Part shown: positions 15,754-24,646 of the stretch, piece after piece
How the letters are laid out: each line of letters begins with the position of its first letter
Position numbering within the stretch: the stretch's first letter is position 1
DNA from: Brachybacterium endophyticum
Lineage (GTDB): Bacteria; Actinomycetota; Actinomycetes; Actinomycetales; Dermabacteraceae
NCBI RefSeq assembly: GCF_003130585.1
Contig: NZ_QFKX01000001.1
Coordinates: 62,001-126,000, forward strand
Reading direction: 5' to 3'
Length of the DNA: 64,000 nucleotides
The notes under the pieces: generated by a model
What the model saw: the letters and a program-made list of their open reading frames with translations, nothing else
What the model was told of the DNA's origin: nothing
Database searches by the model: none
Translations under genes and position numbers: made by a program

Positions 15754-17802
15754 TCAGTCATGGGCGTCGTTCACCGCGAGCGAGGCGGCCCGCGGGGACG
15801 GCGACCCGATGACGTCGGCCCTGCGCGAGGGGAGCGTCGTGACCCGGGCCTCCCCGGCCGGCAGCAGGAACGCGGAGAAGTAGTCCGCCAGCAGCTGCGG
15901 CTGGTCCAGCGGGAGGACGGTTCCGACGTACATGTCCGGCCGCACCACGACGACCGCGCCCCGGGAACGGTCGATCCCGCGCAGGTCGAAGATGTCCTCG
16001 CGCGGATCGGCCGCGTGGACCAGCTCCTCGTCGCGCACCCCGAAGGGGCCGAAGCGAGGTCGGAACAGGGCCGGCACGTCGCCCGGTTCGATGAGGTCGT
16101 GGTCCTGCTGCCAGATCACCTTCACATCCAGCACGCTGCCCGCATCCGTCCCCTCGACGTGCGAGCTGACGTACGGGGAAGCGGGGTCCTCGGCGACCCA
16201 GCGCGCCCACTCCTCGATCGCGCCGCCCTGGCCGGGCGCCTCGGGGCCGGCGAAGGCGTACACGCGCCAGCGGCCGTCGGCCCGCGCATGATGTCCGAGC
16301 TCCATCGGCACGGCGTCGCACACCCGGATCACGGGGGCCGACCAGAACCGCTTGCCGATCGGGTAGCCCGCGGCGAGGTCCTGGTGCTCTCCCTCGGAGG
16401 TGATCATCGAGGGCTGGTAGTGCACGCCGAAGCCGGAGGCCTGGATCTCGGAGCGGTCGTAGTGGGCCTTGACCTCGGCCGGGTCGACCCCGCCGAGCTC
16501 CGGACGGGCGGGATCCAGGGTGCGGGCGCCCATCAGCGTCGACCATTCGCGGTCGAACTCGATGAGCCGGCGGGCGACCACCTGCCGCTCGAGGGAGTAG
16601 GTGTCCAGCAGCGAGGGATCGGCCCGCCCTGTCAGCACCGCCCCGAGCTTCCAGCCCAGGTTGAAGGTGTCCTGCATCGAGACGTTCATGCCCTGGCCGG
16701 CCTTGGCCGAATGGGTGTGGCAGGCGTCCCCGGCGATGAACACGTGGGGGTGCTCGGTGCCGCGATCGGCGGGGGCGACGTCGTCGAAGGTGTCGGCCAC
16801 CCGCTGTCCCACCTCGTAGACGCTCCACCAGGCCACGTCCACCACGTCCAGGCGGTAGGGCTGGAAGATCCGCTGTGCGCGGGCGATGATCTCCTCGAGA
16901 GGGGTCTCGCGCACGGCATGGGACTCGTCGGCCGGGATGTCGCCGAGGTCCACGTAGATCCGGCACAGGGAGTTGCCCTCGCGGGGGATGAACAGGATGT
17001 TCCCGCCCTCCCCGGACTGGATCACGCACTTGGTGCGGATGTCGGGGAAGTCGGTGTCCACGAGGACGTCCATGACGCCCCAGGCGTGGTTGCGGGAGTC
17101 GCCCTCGAGGTGGCCGCCGATCGCCTTGCGCACACGCGAGCGCGCGCCGTCGCAGCCCACGGCGTAGCGGGCCCGGACGGTCCGCTCGACGGGCGCGCTC
17201 TCGTCGGCCGCGTCGGCCGCATCGGTCCCGGAGGTGCGGCGCAGGCGCGCCACCACGGGACGCTCGGCGCCCTTCTCGATCGTGAGGTCCGCGAGCTCCC
17301 AGCCGTAGTCGGGGGTGATGCGGCCCGGCCCCTTCGCGGCGGCCTCGGCGAAGTAGTCCAACACCCGCGCCTGGTTGCAGATGACGTGCGGGAACTCGGT
17401 GAGCGTGCTGCCGGGAACCCCGGCGCTGTCCAGGGACTTCTCGGCGCGGCGGATGTGGTCGCGGTTCTCCGGGTCCGGCCGCCAGTACCACTGCTCGGTG
17501 ATGCGGTAGGCCTCCTGCAGCAGCTGGCCTGCGAAGCCGAAGGCCTGGAAGGTCTCGATGCTGCGGGGCTGGAGGCCGTCGGCCTGGCCGATCTCCAGGC
17601 GGCCCTCGCGCCTCTCGATGATGCGGGTGCGCGTCTCGGGGTACTGCGAGAGCTGCGCGGCCAGCAGCATGCCCGCCGGGCCGGTTCCGACGACGAGGAC
17701 GTCGAGCTCCTCGGGGATCTCCTCCGGGCGGTCGATGCCCTCGCCGCGGGCGTCCTCGAGGCGAGGATCATGGCTGACGTAGCCGTGATGATGGAACTGC
17801 AT
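15754..17802 (-). CDS. FAD-dependent aromatic hydroxylase (phenol / 3-hydroxybenzoate hydroxylase type)
   Basis: 682 residues starting 5 nt after GAAGGAGAGAGCC. It shows the flavin monooxygenase signatures: VLVVGTGPAGMLLAAQL near residue 36, DG motif YAVGCDGARSRVRKA near 220, GD motif FIAGDACHTHSAKAGQGMN near 365, and a C-terminal thioredoxin-like domain found in PheA/MobA enzymes. It adds a hydroxyl ortho to a phenolic OH using NAD(P)H and O2. As the last gene of the hpa operon, with no hpaBC in the window, the likely role is to make homoprotocatechuate from a hydroxyphenylacetate. 3-hydroxybenzoate or another phenol remain possible substrates. Confidence 0.85.
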   Translation of the reverse strand: MQFHHHGYVSHDPRLEDARGEGIDRPEEIPEELDVLVVGTGPAGMLLAAQLSQYPETRTRIIERREGRLEIGQADGLQPRSIETFQAFGFAGQLLQEAYRITEQWYWRPDPENRDHIRRAEKSLDSAGVPGSTLTEFPHVICNQARVLDYFAEAAAKGPGRITPDYGWELADLTIEKGAERPVVARLRRTSGTDAADAADESAPVERTVRARYAVGCDGARSRVRKAIGGHLEGDSRNHAWGVMDVLVDTDFPDIRTKCVIQSGEGGNILFIPREGNSLCRIYVDLGDIPADESHAVRETPLEEIIARAQRIFQPYRLDVVDVAWWSVYEVGQRVADTFDDVAPADRGTEHPHVFIAGDACHTHSAKAGQGMNVSMQDTFNLGWKLGAVLTGRADPSLLDTYSLERQVVARRLIEFDREWSTLMGARTLDPARPELGGVDPAEVKAHYDRSEIQASGFGVHYQPSMITSEGEHQDLAAGYPIGKRFWSAPVIRVCDAVPMELGHHARADGRWRVYAFAGPEAPGQGGAIEEWARWVAEDPASPYVSSHVEGTDAGSVLDVKVIWQQDHDLIEPGDVPALFRPRFGPFGVRDEELVHAADPREDIFDLRGIDRSRGAVVVVRPDMYVGTVLPLDQPQLLADYFSAFLLPAGEARVTTLPSRRADVIGSPSPRAASLAVNDAHD

Positions 17803-17827
17803 GGCTCTCTCCTTCGAAGGCCGAGGT

Positions 17828-18634
17828 TCAGATGCCGTGCCCGCGGGCGCGGTGGTGGTCGACGGCGGCCGCGGCGCCGCGGGCGAGCAGGGTGACGTCG
17901 GCGGAGACCACGACGAACGAGGCACCGCGGGCGAGCACGCGGTCCGCGTCGGCCTCGACGAAGGCGTTGACCCCCACGGGCACGCCGAGGGCGGCGACGG
18001 TGTCGATGGTCGAGTCGACCGCGTCGACGACCTCCTGATCACCCGGCGCACCGGGGTGGCCGAGGGAGCCGGCGAGGTCCGCGGGCCCGATGAACACGGC
18101 GTCGACCCCGTCGACCGCGGCGATCTCGGCGGCGTTCGCCACGCCCTCGGCGGTCTCGATCTGGACGATCACGGAGACCAGGTCGTCCGCCTCGCCGACG
18201 TAGTCGGGGACCTGCGCCCAGCGGCTCGAGCGGGCGAGGGCGGAGCCGATGCCGCGCACTCCCGGTCGGGCGCCCGCGTTGCCGGGGTAGCGGGCCGCGG
18301 CGACGGCCGCGCGGGCCTCGACCGCCGTGGATACCATCGGCACCAGCAGGTTCTGGGCGCCGAGCTCGAGGACCTGCTTGATGCGCACCGGATCGTTCCA
18401 GGGCACGCGCACCACGGTGGTGACGTCGAAGGCCTCGAGCGTCTGCAGCAGGTGCAGGATGTCGCGCAGCTCGACGGGGCCGTGCTCGCCGTCGATCACG
18501 ATCAGGTCGGGGCCGGACTGGGCGAGGATCTCGGCGTCGATCGTCGAGCCGGAGGCGGACCACAGGCCCACCAGGGGCTCGGTCGCCGCCTCCAGCACCT
18601 CGCGGACGGTGGGCTTGAGGGTGGGTGTGGTCAT
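17828..18634 (-). CDS. hpaI: 4-hydroxy-2-oxoheptanedioate aldolase
   Basis: 268 residues, a class II pyruvate aldolase of the HpcH/HpaI family. Catalytic residues of E. coli HpaI (His45, Arg70, Gln147, Glu149, Asp175) have counterparts here at His51 (DGEHGP), Arg76 (VVRVPW), Gln158 and Glu160 (VQIETAEGV) and Asp186 (GPADLAGSLG). It splits 4-hydroxy-2-oxoheptanedioate into pyruvate and succinic semialdehyde, the last carbon-carbon cleavage of the homoprotocatechuate route. Its ATG overlaps the hpaH stop as ATGA, so the two are translationally coupled, and the hydroxylase follows after 25 bp. Confidence 0.9.
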   Translation of the reverse strand: MTTPTLKPTVREVLEAATEPLVGLWSASGSTIDAEILAQSGPDLIVIDGEHGPVELRDILHLLQTLEAFDVTTVVRVPWNDPVRIKQVLELGAQNLLVPMVSTAVEARAAVAAARYPGNAGARPGVRGIGSALARSSRWAQVPDYVGEADDLVSVIVQIETAEGVANAAEIAAVDGVDAVFIGPADLAGSLGHPGAPGDQEVVDAVDSTIDTVAALGVPVGVNAFVEADADRVLARGASFVVVSADVTLLARGAAAAVDHHRARGHGI

Positions 18635-19452
18635 GAGAAGGACACCTCCACGGTTCCGAGGTCCTGGTAGTCGACGCTGATGTGGTCGCCGGGCCGCACC
18701 CAGACGGGGCGGGTGAACGAGCCGGCCAGCACGGTCTCGCCGGCCTCGAGGGCGTCGCCGTGGCTGCCGATGCGATCGGCGAGCCAGGCGACCGAGAGCG
18801 CGGGGTCCCCGAGCACCCCGCCGGAGACGCCGGTCTCGACGACGTCGCCGTTCTGGGAGAGCATCGCCCCGATCCAGCGCAGGTCGCGCTCGCGCGGATC
18901 GATGCGCTGAGTGCCCAGCACCATCGCGCCCAGAGCGGCGTTGTCGCTGATGGTGTCGACGATGGTGCGGCCCTCGAGCTCGATGTGGGAGTCCAGGATC
19001 TCGAGCGCCGGGACGACCGCCTCGGTCGCCGCGAGCACCTGCTCGGCGGTGACGCCGGGCCCGGCGAGCCTCTCGCGCATGACGAAGGCGAGCTCGACCT
19101 CGACGCGCACGTTCGACCAGCGGCCGTGCTCCACCCTCTCGCCCGAGTCGATCACCTGGTCGGCGAAGATGACGCCGTAGTCCGGTTCGTCGATGCCCGT
19201 GGCCTCCTGCATGGCCTTCGAGGTCAGCCCGATCTTGTGGCCGACGACCCGGCCGCCCGCCTGCTCGCGGCGCTGCCGCCAGACGCGCTGGATCGCGTAG
19301 GAGTCCTCGACGCCCATCCCGGGATGGCGCGGGGAGATCCGCGGGATCGTGCCGCCGCTGCGGGTGGCCTCGGCGAGCTCGTCGGCGATCGCGGTGACCT
19401 GCTCGTCGCTCAGGGTGCGGCCGGTGGGCTCCTCGCTGCGTGCGCCGCTCAC
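18631..19452 (-). CDS. hpaH: 2-oxohept-4-ene-1,7-dioate hydratase
   Basis: 273 residues from a GTG at 19452 overlapping the hpaD stop (GTGA). It is an FAH-superfamily hydratase: GHKIGLTSKAMQ near residue 75, the metal-binding EVELAFVM block (E-x-E) near 122, and IVDTISDNAALGAMVLG near 177, all characteristic of HpaH/MhpD/XylJ hydratases. It adds water to 2-oxohept-4-ene-1,7-dioate to give the HpaI substrate. It lies in the fixed order hpaD-hpaH-hpaI, which supports the assignment over the related MhpD or 4-oxalocrotonate branch enzymes. Confidence 0.9.
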   Translation of the reverse strand: MSGARSEEPTGRTLSDEQVTAIADELAEATRSGGTIPRISPRHPGMGVEDSYAIQRVWRQRREQAGGRVVGHKIGLTSKAMQEATGIDEPDYGVIFADQVIDSGERVEHGRWSNVRVEVELAFVMRERLAGPGVTAEQVLAATEAVVPALEILDSHIELEGRTIVDTISDNAALGAMVLGTQRIDPRERDLRWIGAMLSQNGDVVETGVSGGVLGDPALSVAWLADRIGSHGDALEAGETVLAGSFTRPVWVRPGDHISVDYQDLGTVEVSFS

Positions 19453-20591
19453 AGCTGCGCCCCCAGCTTGAAGCCCTTGGCGGCCTCGCCGCGGTAGCGG
19501 CCGTCCTCGTCGTCCTCGCGGGTGTAGGAGAAGCCGTCGGCCCCGATGGTCACGGCCATCTCGGAGGGCTCCTCGCGGTCGGCTACCTGCCGGGGGTTGC
19601 CGTCGAGGTCGAGGACGGTCGAGGCCTCCGTGTACCAGGACGGCACGACGGGGTTGCCCCACCAGTCGCGGCGCTGGTTGTCGTGGACGTCCCAGTGCAC
19701 GGTGGGGTTGTCGGGGTCACCCGTGTAGTAGTCCTGCGTGTAGATCTCGATGCGGTGGCCGTCGGGATCCAGCACGTACAGGTAGAAGGCGTTGGAGACG
19801 CCGTGGCGGCCGGGGCCGCGCTCGATGCGGTCCGAGAGCCGCAGCGCGCCCATCTTGTCGCACAGGTAGATGATGTTGTGCTTCTCGTGGGTCGCGAAGG
19901 CCACGTGGTGCATGCGGGGCCCGCTGCCGCCGGTCATCGCGGTGTCGTGCACGGTGGGCTTGCGGCGCATCCAGGCCGCGTACTCGACGCCGTCGGCGTC
20001 GGAGATGTCCTCGGTGATGCGGAAGCCGAGGCTCTCCATGTACCGGCAGGCGCGGGGCACGTCGGGCGTGACCTGGTTGAAGTGGTCCAGCCGCACCAGC
20101 GCACCGGCGCCGTAGAGCTCGTAGCGCCAGGCCAGACGCTCGACGTGCTCGACCTCGTGGAAGAACTCGCAGGGGAAGCCGAGCGGGTCCTCGACCCGGA
20201 CAGAGTCGCCGACGCCGCGCACGAAGCCGTCGCGGCGGCGTTCGGTGCGGCAGCCCAGCTCCTGGAAGAAGGCCTCGGCGCGGTCGACGTCCTCGGGGGT
20301 GCGCACGCGGTAGGAGAACGCTGCGACGGCCGGGGCCGGGCCCTGGCGCAGGATCAGGTTGTGGTGGATGAACTCCTCGAAGGTGCGCAGGTAGATCGCG
20401 TTCTCGTCCTCCTCGGTGACCACCAGGCCGAGCAGGTCGACGTAGAAATCGCGCGAGGCCTTCAGATCGGTGACGATCAGCTCCATGGACGCGCAGCGCA
20501 GGATGTCCGGCGCGGGCACGGAGGGGCAGGGGATGGGTGCGGCGCCGGTGCGCTCGGCGCCGGTGGCGGGGGTGGGATCCGTGGTGGTCAT
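19449..20591 (-). CDS. hpaD: Homoprotocatechuate (3,4-dihydroxyphenylacetate) 2,3-dioxygenase
   Basis: 380 residues, a type I extradiol dioxygenase made of vicinal oxygen chelate modules. Relative to Brevibacterium fuscum HPCD (ligands His155, His214, Glu267) the ligands map with a constant offset of 15: His170 (RLDHFNQ), His229 (MHHVAF) and Glu282 (RIEIYTQDYYTGD). The C-terminal lid region with WYTEAS is also like HPCD. It opens the catechol ring of homoprotocatechuate using Fe(II) or Mn(II) and O2 to give 5-carboxymethyl-2-hydroxymuconate semialdehyde. The extra 15 N-terminal residues are Thr/Pro/Ala-rich. It lies 102 bp downstream of hpaE. Confidence 0.95.
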   Translation of the reverse strand: MTTTDPTPATGAERTGAAPIPCPSVPAPDILRCASMELIVTDLKASRDFYVDLLGLVVTEEDENAIYLRTFEEFIHHNLILRQGPAPAVAAFSYRVRTPEDVDRAEAFFQELGCRTERRRDGFVRGVGDSVRVEDPLGFPCEFFHEVEHVERLAWRYELYGAGALVRLDHFNQVTPDVPRACRYMESLGFRITEDISDADGVEYAAWMRRKPTVHDTAMTGGSGPRMHHVAFATHEKHNIIYLCDKMGALRLSDRIERGPGRHGVSNAFYLYVLDPDGHRIEIYTQDYYTGDPDNPTVHWDVHDNQRRDWWGNPVVPSWYTEASTVLDLDGNPRQVADREEPSEMAVTIGADGFSYTREDDEDGRYRGEAAKGFKLGAQL

Positions 20592-20693
20592 GACTCCTCC
20601 TCGAGTCGGCGGACGGGGCCGCGCGGTGGCGGCCGACGAGGGCGGGGGACCGGCCCGTGACGCGCGTGGGGGCGCGCCCGGGCCGGCCGGTGC

Positions 20694-22184
20694 TCAGTGG
20701 GCGCCGAAGCGCGCGGTGTGCACGTCGCCGAGGGTGATGTGGACGGCCTGCTGGTCGGAGTAGAAGTCCAGGGAGCGGTAGCCGCCCTCGTGACCCAGGC
20801 CCGAGGCCTTCACGCCCCCGAAGGGACTGCGCAGGTCGCGCACGTTATGGCTGTTCAGCCACACCATCCCGGCGTCGATGGCCTGCGACAGCCGGTGGGC
20901 GCGGGTGAGGTCGTTGGTCCAGACGTAGGCGGCCAGTCCGTAGCGCGTGTCGTTGGCCAGCTCGAGGGCCTGCTCCTCGGTGTCGAAGGGCGTGATCCCG
21001 ACGACGGGTCCGAAGATCTCCTCCTGGAAGATGCGGGCCTCGGGCGCGACGTCGGCGAAGACGGTCGGCGCCACGTAGTTCCCGGTCGGCAGCCCCTCGG
21101 GCCTCCCGCCGCCGGCCAGCAGACGACCCTCCTGCTTGCCGATCTCGACGTAGCTCATGACCTTCTCGAAGTGCTCGGGGTGCACCAGGGCGCCGACCTC
21201 GGTCGACGGGTCCGACGGGTCGCCGACCACGACGTTGCGCGCACGCTCGGCGTAGCGCTCGAGGAACTCCTCGTACACCGACCGCTCGACGAGGATCCGG
21301 CTGCCGGCGGTGCAGCGCTCGCCGTTCAGCGAGAAGACGCCGAACAGGGTCGAGTCGATGGCGGCGTCGAGGTCGGCGTCGGCGAAGACGACGGCGGGGG
21401 ACTTCCCGCCCAGCTCCATCGACATCGCCTTGAGGTTCTCGGCGCAGTTGCGGAAGATCAGCTTGCCGGTCGCGGACTCGCCGGTGAAGGAGATCAGCTG
21501 GGTGTCCGGGTGCTTGACGAGCGCGTCGCCGGCGGTCTCGCCGAAGCCGTTGACCAGGTTGAACACGCCCTGGGGGAGGTCGGCCTCCTCGAAGATGCCG
21601 GCCCACAGGGATGCCGAGAGCGGCGTGAACTCGGCGGGCTTGAGCACCAGGGTGCAGCCGGAGGCCAGCGCCGGGCCGAGCTTCCAGGACTCCAGCATGA
21701 ACGGCGTGTTCCACGGGGTGATCAGGCCCGCGACGCCCTTGGGCTTGCGGTTCACGTAGTTCACCTGCTGGCCGGGCACCTTGTAGGTGTCGTCGCGCTG
21801 GGCCACGATCAGGTCGGCGAAGAAGCGGAAGTTCTCCGCGGCGCGCTGCGCCTGCCCGCGGGCCTGGGTGATGGGCAGCCCGGTGTCGTAGGACTCCATC
21901 GCAGCGAGGTCGTCCTCGCGGGACTCGACGAGGTCGGCGATGCGGTTGAGGATCCGTGCGCGCGGCCGGGCCTTCATGCCCGGCCACGGTCCCTCGTGGA
22001 AGGCACGGTTCGCGGCGGCGACGGCACGGTCGATGTCCTCGCTGCTGCCGGAGGCGGCCTGCGTATAGGGCTCGTTGGTCACCGGGTCGAGCACGTCGAA
22101 GGTCTCGCCGGAGGCGGATCCGACGCGCTGGCCGTCGATGTAGTGCGGGATGACGGCGGGGATTCCCTCGGGTGTGCGGCTCAT
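20694..22184 (-). CDS. hpaE: 5-carboxymethyl-2-hydroxymuconate semialdehyde dehydrogenase
   Basis: 496 residues, aldehyde dehydrogenase superfamily. The catalytic Cys291 lies in LNGERCTAGSR and the general base Glu257 in SMELGGKSP; the NAD-binding ITPWNTP and FTGE blocks are present. It oxidises the ring-cleavage semialdehyde to 5-carboxymethyl-2-hydroxymuconate. The start has AAGGAGC 5 nt upstream and overlaps the GntR stop (ATGA). Subfamily placement rests on operon context, since general ALDHs are hard to distinguish by eye, but the position between the regulator and hpaD is typical. Confidence 0.9.
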   Translation of the reverse strand: MSRTPEGIPAVIPHYIDGQRVGSASGETFDVLDPVTNEPYTQAASGSSEDIDRAVAAANRAFHEGPWPGMKARPRARILNRIADLVESREDDLAAMESYDTGLPITQARGQAQRAAENFRFFADLIVAQRDDTYKVPGQQVNYVNRKPKGVAGLITPWNTPFMLESWKLGPALASGCTLVLKPAEFTPLSASLWAGIFEEADLPQGVFNLVNGFGETAGDALVKHPDTQLISFTGESATGKLIFRNCAENLKAMSMELGGKSPAVVFADADLDAAIDSTLFGVFSLNGERCTAGSRILVERSVYEEFLERYAERARNVVVGDPSDPSTEVGALVHPEHFEKVMSYVEIGKQEGRLLAGGGRPEGLPTGNYVAPTVFADVAPEARIFQEEIFGPVVGITPFDTEEQALELANDTRYGLAAYVWTNDLTRAHRLSQAIDAGMVWLNSHNVRDLRSPFGGVKASGLGHEGGYRSLDFYSDQQAVHITLGDVHTARFGAH

Positions 22185-22921
22185 GATGCTCCTTGCGTCG
22201 TCGGTCGGTGCGAGCGGGATGAGGTGGCAGGTGATGCGCCGGGGGCGGACGCGAGGACCTCGGGATCCCCGGGGTCGTCCGTGCGGTGCAGGTAGGCCTT
22301 GGGGGTGGCCAGGCGGTGCTCGCGCACGGCGAGCTCGATCGTGCGGGGGTCGGCGCCCTCGCCGATCAGCTGCAGGATCCGGTCGTGCTCCTGGATCGAG
22401 GCAGCTGCTCGCTCGGGCACGTAGGTGAAGGTGGAGCGACGCAGGCGGTCCAGGCGGGTCCAGCCGCGGTCCACCAGGTCGTTGAGGTGGCTGTTGGGGC
22501 AGCGTCCGGACAGGGCGCGGTGGAAGCGCTCGTTGAGGTTCGTGAACTCGACCGGGTCGAAGTCCTCGAGCAGGGCGCGCATGCGGTCGTTGACCTCGCG
22601 GGCGGAGGCCAGGTCGGCGATCGAGACGAAGGGGGCGGCGAGCGAGACCGCGGCGCCCTCGATGATCGACAGGGTCTCCATGGTCTCGAGGTAGGCCTGC
22701 TCGTCGATGACGGCGACCCTCGCCCCCACGTTCCTCTCGAAGGTGACCATGCCTTCGGCCTCGAGCCGGCGGATCGCCTCGCGCACCGGCACCACCGAGC
22801 AACCCAGCTCCTGGCCGATCCTGCCCAGCACCAGGCGCTCGCCCGGGGCGTACTCCCCGGTCAGGATGCGGTCGTGGACCGTGCTGTAGGCCTGCTGGGA
22901 CTTGCTGAGGACGGTGCTCAT
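22181..22921 (-). CDS. GntR family (FCD) regulator of the hpa operon
   Basis: 246 residues. The N-terminal winged helix spans about residues 8-75 (GQELGCSVVPVREAIRRLEA). The rest is an alpha-helical FCD ligand domain with the metal-binding pattern of Asp and His residues (NLNERFHRAL, QEHDRILQ, VREHRLATPKAYL). It is embedded between the FAH-RraA gene and hpaE with ATGA overlaps at both ends, so it is made together with the enzymes and most likely autoregulates. The spacer upstream of the operon carries three copies of GTATACGATC, a plausible operator. The effector is probably an hpa pathway aromatic or intermediate. This differs from the MarR-type HpaR of enterics. Confidence 0.9.
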   Translation of the reverse strand: MSTVLSKSQQAYSTVHDRILTGEYAPGERLVLGRIGQELGCSVVPVREAIRRLEAEGMVTFERNVGARVAVIDEQAYLETMETLSIIEGAAVSLAAPFVSIADLASAREVNDRMRALLEDFDPVEFTNLNERFHRALSGRCPNSHLNDLVDRGWTRLDRLRRSTFTYVPERAAASIQEHDRILQLIGEGADPRTIELAVREHRLATPKAYLHRTDDPGDPEVLASAPGASPATSSRSHRPTTQGAS

Positions 22922-24543
22922 CGGGCGTCCCCGCGGGTGTCGTCACGGGAGTTGCCGCGCCCGTCCCCGGCGCGCTGCGCCTCGTAGCGACGGGTCCATT
23001 CGGCGTTCATGGGGAACAGGCCGTCCACGGGGTGGCCCTCCTCGACCATGCGGGCGATGAACTCCTCCTGGTCCTCCTGGGTCTCGGCCTCGGTGAGGAC
23101 CTCCTCGAGGATCTCCGGGGGGATCACGAGCACGCCGTCGTCGTCGCCGACGATCACGTCGCCGGGCTGGACGGTGGTGCCGCCGCAGGCGATGGTCTCG
23201 TCGACGCCCCAGGGGACGTGCAGGCGGCCGAGCACCGCCGGGTGGCCGCCTGCGTGGTAGGTGGGGATGCCGATCCCGGTCACCTCGTCGAGGTCGCGCA
23301 CGCCGCCGTCGGTGACGATGCCGGCGGCGCCGAGGTGGCGGGCCCGCAGGGCGAGGATGTCCCCGAGAGTGCCCGACCCGGTCTCCCGGCGGGCGTCCAT
23401 CACCAGCACGTCGCCGGGACCGAGGCTGTCGAAGGCCTGCTTCTGGGCGTTGTAGCCGCCGCCGTGGGAGCGGAAGAGGTCCTCACGGTTGGGCACGAAG
23501 CGCAGCGTGCGGGCGGTGCCGATCAGCCGGGTGCCCGGGAGGGTGGGCTGCAGCCCGTCGATCGAGACGTTCTGCAGGCCCTTCTTGCGCAGCACGCTCG
23601 ACAGGGTCGTTAGGGCCACGTTCTCGATCCGCGTGCGCAGCTCCTCGGACAGGGACGGTGGGGTCGGACTCCCGGTGTCCGACGGGGCCGACGGGGCCGA
23701 CGGTGCCGTGGCGGACGTGGCGGACGTGGCCGTCGTGGCCGACGGCTCCGATCCCGGCTCGGGCGGGCGGAACTCCTCGATCGGGCGCCCGGAGGCGTCG
23801 GCCCACTGCTCGGGGATGGCCTTCGGCTGCGCGCTCACGCCCTGGACGCTCGCGGTGCCCTGCACGGCCACGGTGGCCAGGCGCCCCGACGTGTGCGCGC
23901 CGGCGCTCACCTCGACCTCGACGCGCTGGCCGGGGGCGAAGGTGCTCGCGCCGGCGGGAGTGCCGGTGAGGATGACGTCGCCGGGGCTCAGGGTGATCAG
24001 CTGCGAGAGGTCCGCGACGATCTCGGGCAGGGAGAACAGCAGAGTCGAGGTCGAGTCCGACTGCACGAGCTCGCCGTCGTGCCAGACACGGATCGAGATG
24101 TCGCCCGGGTCGATCTCGGCGGCGGGGATCAGACGCGGGCCGATGGGGGTGAAGCCGTCCCCGCCCTTGGAGCGGACGTTGGCGCCCTTGTCGGCCCAGC
24201 GGAAGTCGAAGACGCCCAGATCGTTGGCGGCGGTGACGGCCGCGACCCGGCTCCAGGCCTGTTCGGGGGAGACCCGACGGCAGGCCTCGCCGATCACCAG
24301 AGCGATCTCGCCCTCGAAGCCGAGGATCTCGGCGCCGGCGGGCAGCTCGACCGTGGTGGGGGAGGCGTCGTCCGCCGGCGTCGCCAGGGAGGTCGCGGGC
24401 TTGAGGAAGTAGCCGGGCGCCTCGGGGGTGCGGCCCTTCTGCCGGGCACGCGCCGCGTACCCGATGTGCATCGCGAAGACCGTGCCGGGGCGGGTGCCCA
24501 GCAGGTCCCAGGCGAGAGTGGAAGGCGTCGTCGCGGAATCCAT
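22918..24543 (-). CDS. FAH-family isomerase/decarboxylase fused to RraA-like domain
   Basis: 541 residues in two parts. Residues about 15-235 are a fumarylacetoacetate-hydrolase domain (GFEGEIALVIG metal-binding Glu pair at 77/79, ANDLGVFDFRWADKG, ILTGTPAGAS), as in HpaG. Residues about 300-500 are an RraA-like domain (LGPGDVLVMDARRE, GTLGDILALRARHLG, GIVTDGGVRDLDEV), a family with aldolase and oxaloacetate-decarboxylase members. A low-complexity Ala/Thr/Ser/Pro linker (about 262-298) joins them. E. coli HpaG is instead two FAH domains, one decarboxylase and one isomerase. The RraA half may supply the second activity. No Shine-Dalgarno is visible before the ATG, where an operator copy sits, so translation may be leaderless. 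Confidence 0.88.
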   Translation of the reverse strand: MDSATTPSTLAWDLLGTRPGTVFAMHIGYAARARQKGRTPEAPGYFLKPATSLATPADDASPTTVELPAGAEILGFEGEIALVIGEACRRVSPEQAWSRVAAVTAANDLGVFDFRWADKGANVRSKGGDGFTPIGPRLIPAAEIDPGDISIRVWHDGELVQSDSTSTLLFSLPEIVADLSQLITLSPGDVILTGTPAGASTFAPGQRVEVEVSAGAHTSGRLATVAVQGTASVQGVSAQPKAIPEQWADASGRPIEEFRPPEPGSEPSATTATSATSATAPSAPSAPSDTGSPTPPSLSEELRTRIENVALTTLSSVLRKKGLQNVSIDGLQPTLPGTRLIGTARTLRFVPNREDLFRSHGGGYNAQKQAFDSLGPGDVLVMDARRETGSGTLGDILALRARHLGAAGIVTDGGVRDLDEVTGIGIPTYHAGGHPAVLGRLHVPWGVDETIACGGTTVQPGDVIVGDDDGVLVIPPEILEEVLTEAETQEDQEEFIARMVEEGHPVDGLFPMNAEWTRRYEAQRAGDGRGNSRDDTRGDAR

Positions 24544-24550
24544 GTCGGGG

Positions 24551-24563
24551 ATCGTATACGATC
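24551..24563. promoter_or_regulatory. Operator-like palindrome at start of the hpa operon
   Basis: ATCGTATACGAT (24551-24562) is a perfect 12-bp palindrome centred on GTATAC, the core of many FCD-GntR operators. Read with one more base it gives the decamer GTATACGATC (24554-24563), found twice more in this spacer. It ends 8 bp from the minus-strand start codon at 24543, where binding would block transcription or initiation. Confidence 0.6.
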
Positions 24564-24646
24564 AACGGAGCTTCTGGGAAGGCGTTCCGGGGGCGCTGTC
24601 CGGGTCGTGGATCGGCTCCTGCGACCTTGAAGCGCGAGAAACCGAC

